Of a DNA stretch of 64,000 nucleotides, positions 39,701 to 50,860 are shown one piece after another. Location: the NCBI GenBank assembly GCA_026182355.1, contig JAPFBL010000530.1:72501-136500 (forward strand). Direction: 5' to 3'. The position numbers were made by a program, and so were the translations under genes. The notes below the pieces were generated by a model, which was not told where the DNA came from, did not search any database, and saw only the letters and a list, made by a program, of their open reading frames with translations. The stretch comes from Hermatobates lingyangjiaoensis. Lineage: Eukaryota; Arthropoda; Insecta; Hemiptera; Hermatobatidae. Every line of letters begins with the position of its first letter. The stretch's first letter is position 1.

Positions 39701-40365
39701 TAAAGTGGGAAATGAGTTCAGGTAATTTTATTCAAGATTGTCCAAAATGACTCTTTAACCAAAAGAACGTTAGAGTTAATGTTATGTTTTCAGAAAATGT
39801 TTTTTTGTCGTTAAAGGGCTCATTAAAGAACAATGATAATTTCCGGAAAATTGAACAGGAAACTAGTCGTTTATAAAAAAAAATGGGGAAAATTTAATTA
39901 CCGCAAGTGCAAAAATGCTATAAAAACTGAACATTCATCCTGGACTAATGGATCCCCTATACTTGTCGGATTTCTTCTCATTTATTTACATTTGTTTACA
40001 TTGACTTTGAAATTTTTTAAATAAATCAACTGAGGCAAAATAGATGTTTTAGAGGTTTAATGAACAATTTTTAAATAATAATGACTTAATATGAGATTTA
40101 ACAACAGAATTTTTTTAAAAAAAAACAACCATACAATTTCTGTTGCTTTCTATGGTGTGATGGATTTGTCTAACAAAATTTTCTAATCAATTCGTTTGTT
40201 GCATGCTTGAAGAAGAGTTAATATAAGATAGAGATTTTTTGTTTTTATGAATTACATAATTTATTTTAAAAAGCATTCCAACTGTACTTACATTTGTAAA
40301 GAATATTATATATTCAAAGGGAGAATTTAAAAATGTATGCACAAAAATCTATTAAAATTTATTTA
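39701..40365. other. AT-rich sequence, nothing recognised
   Basis: No structured feature. Confidence 0.4.
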
Positions 40366-40369
40366 CTTA

Positions 40370-41200
40370 ATTATTATGAATGGAAGCTGTATTTGACATC
40401 ATATGAAAAATGCAAACGCTATGATTAGAAGAGGTAGAAACCCTTGATCACATTATATCTGTTTTCCAGTTAATCATATCGGAGTGGCAAAGTTGTCTGT
40501 TAAATCTATATAAATAAAAGAAAGGTTTTGACTGGACATTGCTTAGAACTGACTCATTTAAATTTTTCTTTACGTTTCATACATTAGAAAAACCGAATCC
40601 GTCCTTAGAAAAATTTCTGTCGGTTTTTCTGCAAATTTTTGTCAGAAGTAAACTCCGCTAGCATAAGACATATCAAGCTGAAACTTTTACAGTATATTTG
40701 TGCAGGTTTAACTTAAAATATAGGCTCTGTATTGATTGAAAATTCAACGTAGAAGTGATGTTATGGATGTTTAAAGCAAAAACATTTGTCACAAGTAAAC
40801 TCAGCCACATCGGACTTTGACACTAGATTTGTGTATGCCTAACTTAAAATATAGGCTCTGAATAGATTGATAATTCAGTGCAGAAGCGAAGTTATGGACC
40901 TTTAAGCTGTATTTGGCTAACTTCACAGACATGTTTATTTTGAAAATATACATGCGTAGCAAGTAGGTATTGTTAGTTGACTTTAAATAACCAGATTTTT
41001 GATTCCGTCAAAGATGGGTACGTTTGCTAATCATACCAAAAACTACAGAAGTGACGTATGCTTCTCTATCTATATTTATGAAGATCATTAAAGAACATAA
41101 AACCTCAGGATGAACTTAGTTACAATGACATAGACAGTATGACAGCAATGACTGTGGACAATACAAATCCGATGAGTTTCATGCCCTCAGTTTAATAAAT
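40370..41200 (-). repeat. Repeat W with internal tandem duplication
   Basis: Ends match the complement of 25960-26350. Inside, a unit of about 130 bases is duplicated: AACTTAAAATATAGGCTCTG occurs at 40710 and 40841, each preceded by a GTCAxAAGTAAACTC block and followed by GAAGTxATGTTATGGA-like sequence. Function unknown. Confidence 0.65.
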
Positions 41201-41315
41201 TTGATAATATAAATTCATAACTGCTTTCACAATTCTTATAACTAATAAAATTATTACAACCAAATGCAAACATTGCATATTGATTTAAATGTAAACAGCA
41301 CAGTTCCATCAATTA

Positions 41316-41395
41316 GTGGTTAATGAGTTCGATATTATATTTACTTATGGTAAATTTGGTTGTAGACCACTGCAGATTTTTTTTTTCCCATATAA
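41316..41395 (+). repeat. Repeat Y
   Basis: GTTAATGAGTTCGATATTAT, TTGGTTGTAGACCACTGCAG, ATTTTTT. Mirrors 25840-25930. Confidence 0.65.
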
Positions 41396-41865
41396 CATTT
41401 GTTTGCTAAAGAAATTATCTTACGCTTCAATAAATCGTTATCCAGCTGTTTACTGTACTGTCTGTATATTTGACAACGCTGAAAATATTTCAATCCATTC
41501 ATCAACTAATATACACATTTATATTATCACTAATAAATACGAATTATATTAGCAATTAGTAATTTATATTCTAAATTATGACTTGCTTTTGAAATATACT
41601 GATTATATTTGAATGAATTTCTCATTTTCATTTTATGCAAAACATATTAATTTAATTATTTTTTTTTAACTATATTTATCATAGAACTCGGTTTGTATAA
41701 GAACAGAACTCACACATTACCCTCAAGAATAGCTGACTCACTAGAGTTCTTTAGATTGTCCCAACATAAACTAGAAATCAAAAAGGAAGCTCCTGTCAAG
41801 TTATGAGAAATATTTATCCACCGCGCTTATGTAATGAAACAAGGCTAATAACTAATTTATTAAAA

Positions 41866-42369
41866 TAACCATAACTAAATAAGATAATAGTCATAAATAA
41901 ATAAAATAATCATAACTAAATAAGATAATAGTCATAAATAAATGAAATAATCATAACTAAATAAGATAATAATCATAAATAAATAAGATAATCATAACTA
42001 AATAAGATAATAACCATAAATGAATAAATAATCATAACTAAATAAGATAATAACCATAAATGAATAGAATAATCATAACTAAATAAGATAATAATCATAA
42101 ATGAATAAAATAATCATAACTAAATAAGATAATAATCATAAATGAATAAAATAATCATAACTAAATAAGATAATAATCATAAATAAATAAATTAAATATA
42201 ACTAAATAAGATAATAATCATAAATGAATAAAATAATCATAACTAAATAAGATAATAGTCATAAATAAATAAAATAATCATAACTAAATAAGATAATAGT
42301 CATAAATAAATAAAATAATCATAACTAAATAAGATAATAATCATAAATAAATAAAATAATCATAACTAA
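41866..42369 (+). repeat. 41-bp AT-rich minisatellite, about 12 units
   Basis: Unit CATAACTAAATAAGATAATA then GTCATAAATAAATAAAATAAT. The two halves are related (ATAATCATAA-TAAATAA), so it is a dimerised shorter repeat. Only base changes and small deletions separate units. Confidence 0.93.
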
Positions 42370-42749
42370 CCATTATGATAAAGTAATGGTAAAATTATCG
42401 TATCACGTTTCAATGAGAAATATTTTTCAATTCCAAGATTGAAAATTGTTCCTTTTTTTCAATTATTCAATTTCCAATTCAGTTAGCATTTACCATGACT
42501 ATTCATAAGTCTCAAGGAGAGACTTCAAAAAAAAGGTTTTAGTTCACTTAGGTAAAGCAGTATTTCAACATGACCAATAAGGGTTATTCTCAGTAGGGTT
42601 AAAGAAAAAGAAAACATTAAAGTTTTGTTTTTTTTTTTGAAAAATTAAAATTGTACAAAAAATGTTGAAAATAGAAGAGAATTTTCCTAAAAATATGTTC
42701 ATTATCCTCTTTATTAGAAATTTATTAATTTCGATTTTTTTTAATTTCG

Positions 42750-43074
42750 TGTTAAAGTTGCTAATAATACTGTTTCATATGTTATGTAGTTGTAGAAGAT
42801 ATGAAAATTAAAATCGTTTAGTTTTGAATTTTTTCTTCGAAAAAATATTTAACCGCGAAAAATATTTAATTAACTTAAAATAATTAAATATTTACGAAAT
42901 ATTACGCATTGCAGTAATATTACTCTTTAATTGTTTTTAAACATACATACTATATATAAAAGCATATGAAATATTTATATTATAATTGTATAAAATCATT
43001 CGAATCTGGGGTTCTTGGGAAAGTTATTGAAGCAAAAAGAGTTCCGTGTCGAAAAAAGTTTGAAAAACTGTGTG
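42750..43074. mobile_element. hAT element, right half only
   Basis: Aligned with 24370-24640: ATATGAAAATTAAAATCGTT, TTGTTTTTAAACATACATAC, GGGGTTCTTGGGAAAGTTAT, TTCCGTGTCGAAAAAAGTTT, GAAAAACTGTG. The left terminal repeat is missing. Confidence 0.75.
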
Positions 43075-43950
43075 ATGTATACCTCATTTAGGAGGGTTAT
43101 AGCTAGAATAAAGACAGGTAAATCGATTAAACATTTATTTATATTCATTAATCACACCAAAATATTTGCATTACGTATGCAATATATTCGGATTTCAACG
43201 TATATTTACAGCAAATATAGCAAAACAAATTTGATTTGTTTAAGTTACGTCGCCTTGAAGAGAATGTAGCGATGCTTAATTTTAACTCAAAAACTTTGCA
43301 ACGCAACTCAAAGCTTTAAGGTTTCTGATGTCATAATCATTTACCATATATCACAATAATATCCAACAATTGTAATTATGATAGTAGAATGCATTTGGAA
43401 ATACGCCTAATTTTAATGTCAATAAAGGCAAGAAATAGCAAATATCTCAATAACTTGACCTGATGAGAAAAAATTAGTATGATTTTCAGAATTAGCACTC
43501 CTAAAGTAATCTAAATCAGGTTAGAAACCTTAAGCACCAAAAAATACGTTGACCAGTGTTATGTAAATAATTTTATTAACTGAATATTGCCAATAAGGCT
43601 GTATTGGAAGTTAAATCATTTTAAGTGACTGCTAAATCTGCTAAAGACATTTTGCAATACGTATAGAGAGAATATCAATAACCCTGGAGCAAATATCGAC
43701 AAAACTCGACTATATGAATTTTCATAGAAAAGCGACTGCTTGTGTTTCTGACGTCTTTCACATCGATCATATTCTCCTCCTGAGTATTCTACCTTTACCT
43801 TTAATATGTAGTTCAAATTGCATTTCTAGCTTTTATACATTTATTTATCAAACTGAGAAACTAATATTGTAACACTAAGGAAAGCAAAATTAACAAGAAG
43901 ATATGTGACAAGAATCATATATCAAAGATATATGACAAGAAGTACAAGAA
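43075..43950. other. Unclassified sequence
   Basis: 84- and 66-codon frames (43015-43269; 43616-43816 minus) have no family signature. Confidence 0.4.
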
Positions 43951-43954
43951 TGTA

Positions 43955-44185
43955 TAAATATATATATATATATATTTAACGGTTTTAACAATTAACGGTT
44001 TTCATTTGAATAGTTTAAGCGTCATTACTAGTTCAGAAATGTAATTGTAATAGTTCCTTCAATTGCCAATACTCCTACTTGTGCCTTTGGAAAAAGATTT
44101 TAAATAAAATCGAAACGTCAGCAATGAGAGTTTGAATTGAAAGTGGAAGAAACTGACCGCATCCCGATCAATCATTTTTTAGTTG

Positions 44186-44215
<30 letters not shown>
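43955..44215 (+). repeat. Hammerhead-derived family 6
   Basis: CTTTGGAAAAAGATTTTAAA, TAAAATCGAAACGTCAGCAA, GAGAGTTTGAA, GACCGCATCCCGATCA then (TA)n 44188-44212. Core more eroded than elsewhere. Confidence 0.75.
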
Positions 44216-44216
<1 letters not shown>

Positions 44217-44241
44217 TTCTATGGGTTGTCCGGGGAAAGGA

Positions 44242-44338
44242 ATATGATTCGATGCGATGTTGACCAATGGGAGTAGACCGTTACAGGACCTTACGCTTGG
44301 ACCTGTAACTCTACTCCCATTGGTCAACATCGCATCGA

Positions 44339-44345
<7 letters not shown>
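44242..44345. repeat. Small hairpin between TA tracts
   Basis: Arms of about 47 bases: TATGATTCGATGCGATGTTG, ACCAATGGGAGTAGA, mirrored at 44299-44345. No hammerhead core. A long irregular TA tract (44341-44400) follows. Confidence 0.88.
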
Positions 44346-44382
<37 letters not shown>

Positions 44383-44400
44383 ATAATATATATATATATA

Positions 44401-44755
44401 GTTAGCTAGTCAGATAGTTATGTAAGTTTTACAGAAATTATAAAATACACAACTGTAAAAATAGTAAACAATCGTGCCTCGTACACCTTCCCATAATCAA
44501 ACAGTTTCCAGACAACTTCATCTTAAAGAGAGTACTAATTAGGTCTCCCCTTTTGCTTAAAGTTGTCTGTTAGTCAGTGATCAGTGTCACCTATCATTTG
44601 CTAATTTACTATATTACGTTTGCTCCCATATTTCAATAGTTTTTTTACGATCTTACTATAATGTCTAAAACATTTAGAAAACAACCAACAGGCGGAAATG
44701 TATTGGAAGAAGATAATTTGTTTTCCCATTTCATATCGTCGAATTATATACATAA
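44401..44755. other. Unclassified sequence
   Basis: GACAACTT/AAGTTGTC inverted blocks at 44512 and 44560 only. Confidence 0.4.
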
Positions 44756-44756
<1 letters not shown>

Positions 44757-44787
<31 letters not shown>

Positions 44788-45213
44788 ACGACAATATGAA
44801 ATGGGAAAACAAGACTAAGATCTTTCAACCGTAAGAAGCGGCCTTCGTTGTTTGATCATTGATTGTTATTTCACGTGTTTATGTGAAATCTATATATATA
44901 TATATATATAATTTCAATAAACACGTGAAATAACAATCAATGATCAAACCACAATAACAAATGGGAAAACAAGACTAAAATTTTTCAACCGTAATAAGCG
45001 GTCTTCGTTGTTTAATCATTGTTTGTTATTTCACTTGTTTATGTGAAATCTTTATATATGTATATCAATGTTCAAACCACAATAAGAAATGGGAAAACAA
45101 GACTAAGATCTTTAAACCGTAACAAGCGATCTTCGTTGTTTGATCATTGATTGTTATTTCACTTGTTTATATTAATATCTTTTTGTGAAATCTATATATG
45201 TCTATTGTGAAAT

Positions 45214-45252
<39 letters not shown>

Positions 45253-45660
45253 TATATCAATGTTCAAACCACAATATGAAATGGGAAAACAAGACATCGA
45301 AACGTTAGTCTAGGAAGAAGTTTATTTTCTTTTATATTATCTAGCCCTCAAAAACAAAACCTACCTACTACAACATATATGATCAAACCACAATAAGAAA
45401 TGGGAAAACAAGACATCGAAACGTTGGTCTAGGAAGAAGTTTATTTTCTTTTATATGATCTAGCCCTCAAAAACAAAACCTACCTAATACTATATATATG
45501 ATCAAACCACAATGAGAAATGGGAAAACAAGACTAAGATCTTTCAACCGCAACAAGCGGTCTTCGTCAGAGTCAAAAACCCACGCCATTTCATTTTGTAG
45601 TTTGATCATTGATTGTTATTTTACGTGTTTATGTGAAATATTGTTATATATATTGATAAA
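44757..45660. repeat. Run of truncated family 13 palindromes
   Basis: At least five family 13 units in tandem. In 44785-44890, 44925-45050 and 45070-45170 the left arm stops at AAGCGGTCTTCGTTG and jumps straight to TTTGATCATTGATTG of the right arm, so the same internal deletion removed the CTGACGA core each time. In 45240-45310 and 45375-45430 the arm is fused to ACATCGAAACGTTxGTCTAG, the motif end of another family. TA tracts separate all units. Confidence 0.85.
45535..45569 (-). ncRNA. Hammerhead-like motif, family 13
   Basis: Minus strand: CTGACGA, A, GACCG/CGGTT, GAAA, GATC, TT; the loop has one change. The only complete core in the 44.8-45.7 kb run. Confidence 0.6.
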
Positions 45661-45930
45661 AGTATTGACCGTGGAATAGAAACAAAACTAAAGTTCATCA
45701 AGTCTCGGTCAGTCTTCAGCTTCAAATTGAACTCTCATTGCCAACGTTTTGGTTTTAAATAAAACCTTTTTCATGGGCCTACAAAACAGAGGAAATATAA
45801 GATATAATTGTCCTTTTTATTGTAGGGCTGTTAAAAATGTTTTAAATAAAAACCGAAACGTTGGCAATGAGAGTTTAATTTGAATCTGAAGAACTGACCG
45901 AATCCTGATTTACTTTAATTTTGAATATAT
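45650..45930. repeat. Family 6 palindrome
   Basis: Left arm (minus) TTTGGTTTTAAATAAAACCT, right arm (plus) ATAAAAACCGAAACGTTGGC; tails AAAGTTCATCAAGTCTCGGT and CCGAATCCTGATTTACTTTA. TA tracts at both ends (45645-45655, 45926-45941). Confidence 0.8.
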
Positions 45931-45944
45931 ATATATATATATTA

Positions 45945-46375
45945 TAATTTATATACTTCACTCACACTATCTAAGCTATTTGAGGGTGGAGGCTTTAAAT
46001 AATACTTCTTACCAACGTTTTTCTGTATATTTATATCTCGATTATAGCTAAAAACATTTTACGACAATAAGTATTACTAGTTTAGCAATAAATTTGTAGT
46101 TAGATATACTATTATTATTACCATATATACATATATTTCATCTTATAGAAAGTATATATTTTACTTCTATCCTTCTTTACCAATATATTTACATGAATTT
46201 ATTCTTTTTTTTCACGCTGTCCGAAACACCAAGAATGTAAGTTAGAAAAAAAATTATTATTTTTTTTTGTTTTGGTTGAAAGATCTGAGTCATTTTTCTA
46301 ATTTCTTACTGTAGTTTAGATGTCGATATTTATTTCACGTGTTTATTGTGAAATATTATTGCGTGTGTTGTTTCC
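45945..46375. other. AT-rich; one family 13 tail
   Basis: 46275-46355 resembles the family 13 tail (TTTCACGTGTTTATTGTGAA) with heavy decay. Confidence 0.45.
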
Positions 46376-46397
46376 CACATATACACACGCACACTTA

Positions 46398-46406
46398 CAC
46401 ACTGAT

Positions 46407-46449
<43 letters not shown>

Positions 46450-47042
46450 AACACACACATACACACTGATAGATAAAGAGAGAGAGAGAGAGAGCTAGAC
46501 AGAGAGTGGGAGAGAGAGACAAACACACACATACACACGCACACACACACTACACACTGATACATAGAGAGAGAGTGGGAGAGAGACAAACACAGAGATA
46601 TACACACTGATAGGTAGAGAGAGAGAGATAGAGAAAGAGAGAAAGTGGGGGAGAGATCAAACGTTCACACACACAGTCACACTGATAGAGAGAGAGTGGG
46701 AGAGAGAGACAAACCCATACACATACATACTGATAGGTAGAGAGAGAAAGTATGTGAGAGCGGGAGAGATAGAGGAGAGAGAGAGAGAGAGTGGGAAAGA
46801 GAAAGAGAGAGAGAGTGGGAGAGACAGAGAGTGAGAGAGAGAGAGAGAGAGAGTGGGAGAGACAGAGAGAAAGAGTGAGTGGGATAGAGAGACAAACACA
46901 AACACATACATACAGAGAGCGAGAGGGGATGAGGGTGGAGGGAGGGGGAGGGAGAGAGAAAAAGAGAGAGTGTGAGAGAGGGAGAGAAAGAGTGAGTGGG
47001 AGAGAGAGACAAACACACACACACACACATACATACTGATAG

Positions 47043-47077
<35 letters not shown>

Positions 47078-47259
47078 GAGAGAAAGAGTGAGTGGGGAGA
47101 GAGACAAATACACACACATACACACTGATAGGCAGGTAAAGAGAGAGAGAGAGAGAAAGAGAGAGTGGGAGAGAAAGAGTGAGTGGGGAGAGAGACAAAC
47201 ACACACACATACACACTGATAGGCAGGTAAAGAGAGAGAGAGAGAGTGTGGTAGAGAGA

Positions 47260-47328
<69 letters not shown>
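46398..47328. repeat. GA/CA compound higher-order repeat
   Basis: Nine or more higher-order units of about 50-300 bases, each built as CACACTGATAGGTAGAGA, (GA)n, GTGGGAGAGA, GACAAACACACACACATACA. The end is a (CA)n run of about 30 units (47264-47326). The conserved CTGATAGG and GAGACAAACACA joints show amplification of a compound unit rather than two simple repeats. Long open frames in it are translation artefacts. Confidence 0.95.
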
Positions 47329-47339
47329 ATAAATTATGT

Positions 47340-47810
47340 AAGAGTCGTGAAGTACTTTTCTTCATCTTGAATCAACTTCTTCTTGCGCTTGGCTAGACTT
47401 CCTCTTTATCGAAACTCAAAAAAAAATCAGTCTGTTTTCTTTTTTAATTTTCCCCTCCCACTAAAACAACCTCATATATTTGCTCAATATTTTCCTTTCA
47501 AAAATCATAGAATATTTTCTTTTAGGATACCTCTTCAGAAGATCGACATATCTGCAGATTATGTCACAATCAGCCCTACTAACCTTTTACTTTATTTTAT
47601 TTTATTTTATTTTATTTGCTTTCGATTGAAAAACTTAAAATTATAATAAAGTTATAGTTATATCCTACTACCAGCCGTGATTCATCTGCTCTTTTCGCTT
47701 TCATTCATTTAAAAAACAACATTATATAAAGCCCTTGATATTGTTAAAGTGCTATTTTCACTTACCTTCAAATTATAAATGATTTAATATTTTTTTACTA
47801 AATATAAGAA
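47340..47810. other. Unclassified, with (TTTTA)n
   Basis: (TTTTA) repeated about six times at 47589-47618. Nothing else. Confidence 0.5.
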
Positions 47811-47816
47811 ACAGTC

Positions 47817-48035
47817 CACAAGGACTATAAAACTTTAAATTACACAAAGCACGATACAGAAAAAAGAATAAAGAGAACACTTACAGAATTCAATATTTCG
47901 AACTGTTGTTCGTCATCAGAAGTAGACTAGAAGAGAGGACGAAGTGAGAGGGATCTCTCTTCTAGTCTACTCCTGATGACGAACAACATTTCTTTTTTCT
48001 GTGTTGTCGTGCTTTGTGTAATTTAAAGTTTAATA
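47817..48035. repeat. Family 9 palindrome
   Basis: The left arm is complete. The right arm CTGATGACGAACAACA is cut and joined to TTTCTTTTTTCTGTGTTG, losing GAAA. Centre: AGAGGGATCTCTCT. Confidence 0.85.
47892..47919 (-). ncRNA. Hammerhead-like motif, family 9
   Basis: Minus strand: CTGATGA, extra C, GAAC-AACA-GTTC, GAAA, TA, TT. Identical in the core to 27601-27628. Confidence 0.65.
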
Positions 48036-48049
48036 TTTTTTTATTAATA

Positions 48050-48950
48050 TAATTTATTTATTAAATATTTGTATGTTATTCTTTAAAAATATCAGTACAA
48101 TATACCAAATGTATATCAATTTAATAAACAAAATTTAATATACAAAAAAAAATTTTTTTTTCACAAAATGGATTTTTTCTTTTTTTTTTAAAAAAAATTA
48201 TTAACATGGAATAACAAACATACTAACATATGAAGTCAAAATATTGTTTCTTTGAAGGATTTACCTTTGTATATGTCATAATAAATTGTCTGTCTGGTGT
48301 AATGTGGAAAGGGAGGCGTTCTGCCCTTACTCTGGGGATATCGGACATTGGAAATCATCATATCTCCCGTTATCACTTCACCACCATGAGTCATCTACTT
48401 TCCGCTTTGATAGTATTCAGTATTCTCATATCTCTTTTCCTTGCTTTCCCCTTTCGTGTCTTAGGTAGCTTTAAAGTTTATTTTAATTATTGTTCATATA
48501 TATATATATTTTTTTTTTAGAACTTTATCGTGTACAAAAATATATTTACGTTAAAACTTTTTCAAGTTACTACCTATTATCAAGTTATATGTATAACTTT
48601 TTCAAAGTTATACTTATAAAATGTATATGATTTTTATATTTATTGTTTTGTTAATATATTGATATTAATATATAGATATAGATTAATAACAATATAGATT
48701 TAGCGTGTATTTTAAATTTAATAATTTGGTGGATTATACGGAAAAAAAATTTTCTTTTTTATTGATCATGTGAGTAATAAATTATTTAATCATCAACTTA
48801 CAAAACACTTTATTTAATTTGTCATCCATCGTTGTAAAGAGAAAAAGAAACATGTTAAAGTAGCCAACAGTGACTTGAACTTGGTTCTTCCCTCTATGAC
48901 AACAGATTGAATAATTTAGAATAAGTTAAATATATATGATACATAGTTAG
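48050..48950. other. AT-rich with a GC-richer island
   Basis: 48283-48475 is less AT-rich than its surroundings and open in two frames (96 and 60 codons). No homology recognised. It could be a decayed exon or part of an unknown element. Confidence 0.35.
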
Positions 48951-48957
48951 TTATCTA

Positions 48958-49187
48958 TATATAACAAGATTACACATAAACACGTGAAATAACAATCAAT
49001 GTTCAAATCATAATATGAAATGAGGAAAAAAAGACTAAGATTTTTCAACTACAACAAGCGGTGTTCGTCAGTTGGGTTTTTTGACTCTGACGAAGACGGC
49101 TTGTTGTGGTTGAAAGATATTAGTCTTTTTTCCAATTTCATATTGTTGTTTCATCATTGACTGTTATTTTGCGTGTTTATGTGAAAT

Positions 49188-49195
<8 letters not shown>
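48958..49195. repeat. Family 13 palindrome, diverged
   Basis: Left motif 49037-49071 (minus) and right motif 49087-49121 (plus) both keep CTGACGA and GAAA, but helix II and the GATC block have changes (AAATCTT; GATATT). (TA)n 49192-49228 follows. Confidence 0.8.
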
Positions 49196-49227
<32 letters not shown>

Positions 49228-49232
<5 letters not shown>

Positions 49233-49320
49233 CAAACCACAATAAGAAATGGGAAAACAAGACTAAGATCTTTCAACCGTAACAAGCGGTCTTCGTCAGA
49301 GTCAAAAACCCAACTGAACA
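49228..49320 (-). repeat. Family 13 half-unit
   Basis: ATGATCAAACCACAATAAGA directly after (TA)n, through the motif, to CAAAAACCCAACTG at 49317. The other arm is absent. Confidence 0.9.
49265..49299 (-). ncRNA. Hammerhead-like motif, family 13
   Basis: Minus strand core identical to 12733-12767. Confidence 0.65.
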
Positions 49321-49620
49321 CTAGATGCAGAAAACATCTGGTGAGGAGTTGAGAAGAGTGGGAGGGAAGAGTGGTATTTTAAAAGGGTGAAAGCACAGGA
49401 AAGGACTAATGTCCAGAAAGGGATGTTTGGGGAAACAAAGGAGTACAGTAAGAAAGAGTAAAAAACTATCCGCTAGCTGTCAACCCTCTTTGAAGAGGCT
49501 ATTGCCCTCGTGACGAAAGTATCAAGTTTGAAGAGACCGTTACTAATGTTTATAATATTTGATCTATTAAATTTAATTAGAGACGATTCAATCATATTTC
49601 TTAACAACATTGATTTTTCT
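49321..49620. other. Unclassified sequence between family 13 halves
   Basis: Not similar to other parts of the window. Since it lies between an arm ending CCCAACTG (49317) and an arm starting AGATCTTAGTCTTG (49623), it may be an insertion in a former palindrome. Confidence 0.45.
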
Positions 49621-49707
49621 TAAGATCTTAGTCTTGTTTTTCCATTTCTTATTGTGGTTTGATCATTGATTGTTATTTCACGTATTTATGTTAAATTTTT
49701 TTATATA

Positions 49708-49745
<38 letters not shown>
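49620..49745 (+). repeat. Family 13 outer arm and (TA)n
   Basis: AAGATCTTAGTCTTGTTTTT to GATTGTTATTTCACGTATTT then a TA tract (49700-49742). No core. Confidence 0.85.
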
Positions 49746-49747
<2 letters not shown>

Positions 49748-49924
49748 GGGATAATAAATATGGGTTTCTTTGAGGAGATAAGAAGAACATATGGATGTGA
49801 TATGAGTGAATGTTTAAAAAATGAGAGTTTGATTTGAACTTGAAGAACTGACCGAGTCCCGATAAACTTTAGTTTTCTTTCTATTCCATGGTCGATACTT
49901 TTATCAATATATATATATATATAT
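49745..49924 (+). repeat. Family 6 tail fragment
   Basis: GAGAGTTTGATTTGAACTTG, AAGAACTGACCGAGTCCCGA, TAAACTTTAGTTTT to TATCAATATATATA. Confidence 0.7.
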
Positions 49925-49996
49925 AAAAGATTTCACATAAACACGTGAAATAACAATCAATGATCAAACCACAATAAGAAATGGGAAAACAAGACT

Positions 49997-50031
49997 AAGA
50001 TCTTACAATCGTAACAAGCGATCTTCGTCAG
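49997..50031 (-). ncRNA. Hammerhead-like motif, family 13, changed
   Basis: CTGACGA, A, GATCG/CGATT, GTAA in place of GAAA, GATC, TT. Helix II has a matched double change (GATCG with CGATT), but G12-A13 is altered. Confidence 0.45.
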
Positions 50032-50045
50032 TTGGGTTTTTGACT

Positions 50046-50080
50046 CTGACGAAGACCGCTTGGTACGGTTGAAAGATCTT
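50046..50080 (+). ncRNA. Hammerhead-like motif, family 13
   Basis: CTGACGA, A, GACCG/CGGTT, loop CTTGGTA, GAAA, GATC, TT. Core intact. Confidence 0.63.
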
Positions 50081-50117
50081 AGTCTTGATTTCCCATTTCT
50101 TATTGTGGTTTGATCAT

Positions 50118-50169
<52 letters not shown>

Positions 50170-50170
<1 letters not shown>

Positions 50171-50855
50171 AGAAATGACCAAGAAAATTTGTTAAACCCA
50201 GTGAGTGCCTGAAGCTTCCACTGGCTTGCTCTTACCACTTCACACCATTGTGCCATACACTTTATCGAACTGGGGTATAAAACATTTAACCATTTACAAA
50301 TCAGTATGTTTTCATATGTCTTGATGGTGATATATTTGTTGAGGTCTACACAGGGTGCCTTTTGAATTACTTGGGGAACACCAGTCACATATGTCGACCT
50401 CTTTTATCGTTTTTGGAGAACCTCCAAAGAAATGAAGTCTATTATCTCAGGACGATAAGAAACAAAATATATCCAGCTGATCTTTGCATTTGCCAGCTTA
50501 ACCGACTGAAATAATGGATAATATAAAATTATATCTAACCTTTTTGTACAAAAACTACAAACAAGCTTCCTCCCATTACAACTTATCTTAATTAATGCTA
50601 AACAATCGGTCGGTTAAATTAAATAACCCTATAGCTGTAAAATCTTTGCCTGTGGGGTGTTTACACACTGGGAGAGGTTAAAGGAACACATTTCTAATCA
50701 CCTAATATCCTTTCACAGGCTAATTCTTATGTGCAGGAAAAGATACCGATAATATAAGGGTTTTTCTTTTCAAAACAGATGGATGAAAAAATATTGTAAT
50801 GTTCTCAAAAGGCGTATTATTTTTATAAAAGTTTTCATTTACTATTACCAATTAA
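50170..50855. other. Unclassified sequence
   Basis: A minus-strand frame up to 50388 reads out of the TA tract; no family signature. Confidence 0.4.
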
Positions 50856-50860
50856 GGAAA

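Larger units (their letters stand above)
49925..50165. repeat. Family 13 palindrome
   Basis: Arms about 49928-50035 and 50036-50122 meet at CGTCAGTTGGGTTTTTGAC, so the left arm lost its AGTCAAAAACCCAACTG end. TA tracts on both sides (49911-49925, 50121-50167). Confidence 0.88.

Noticed and set aside
39833..40024. Small gene
   Set aside because: 63 codons, no family signature, in AT-rich DNA where frames of this size are expected by chance.
46550..47326. Long minus-strand open frames (217-258 codons) rich in C/V and S/L
   Set aside because: They are translations of CA/GA repeats in several frames at once; no start context or domain.
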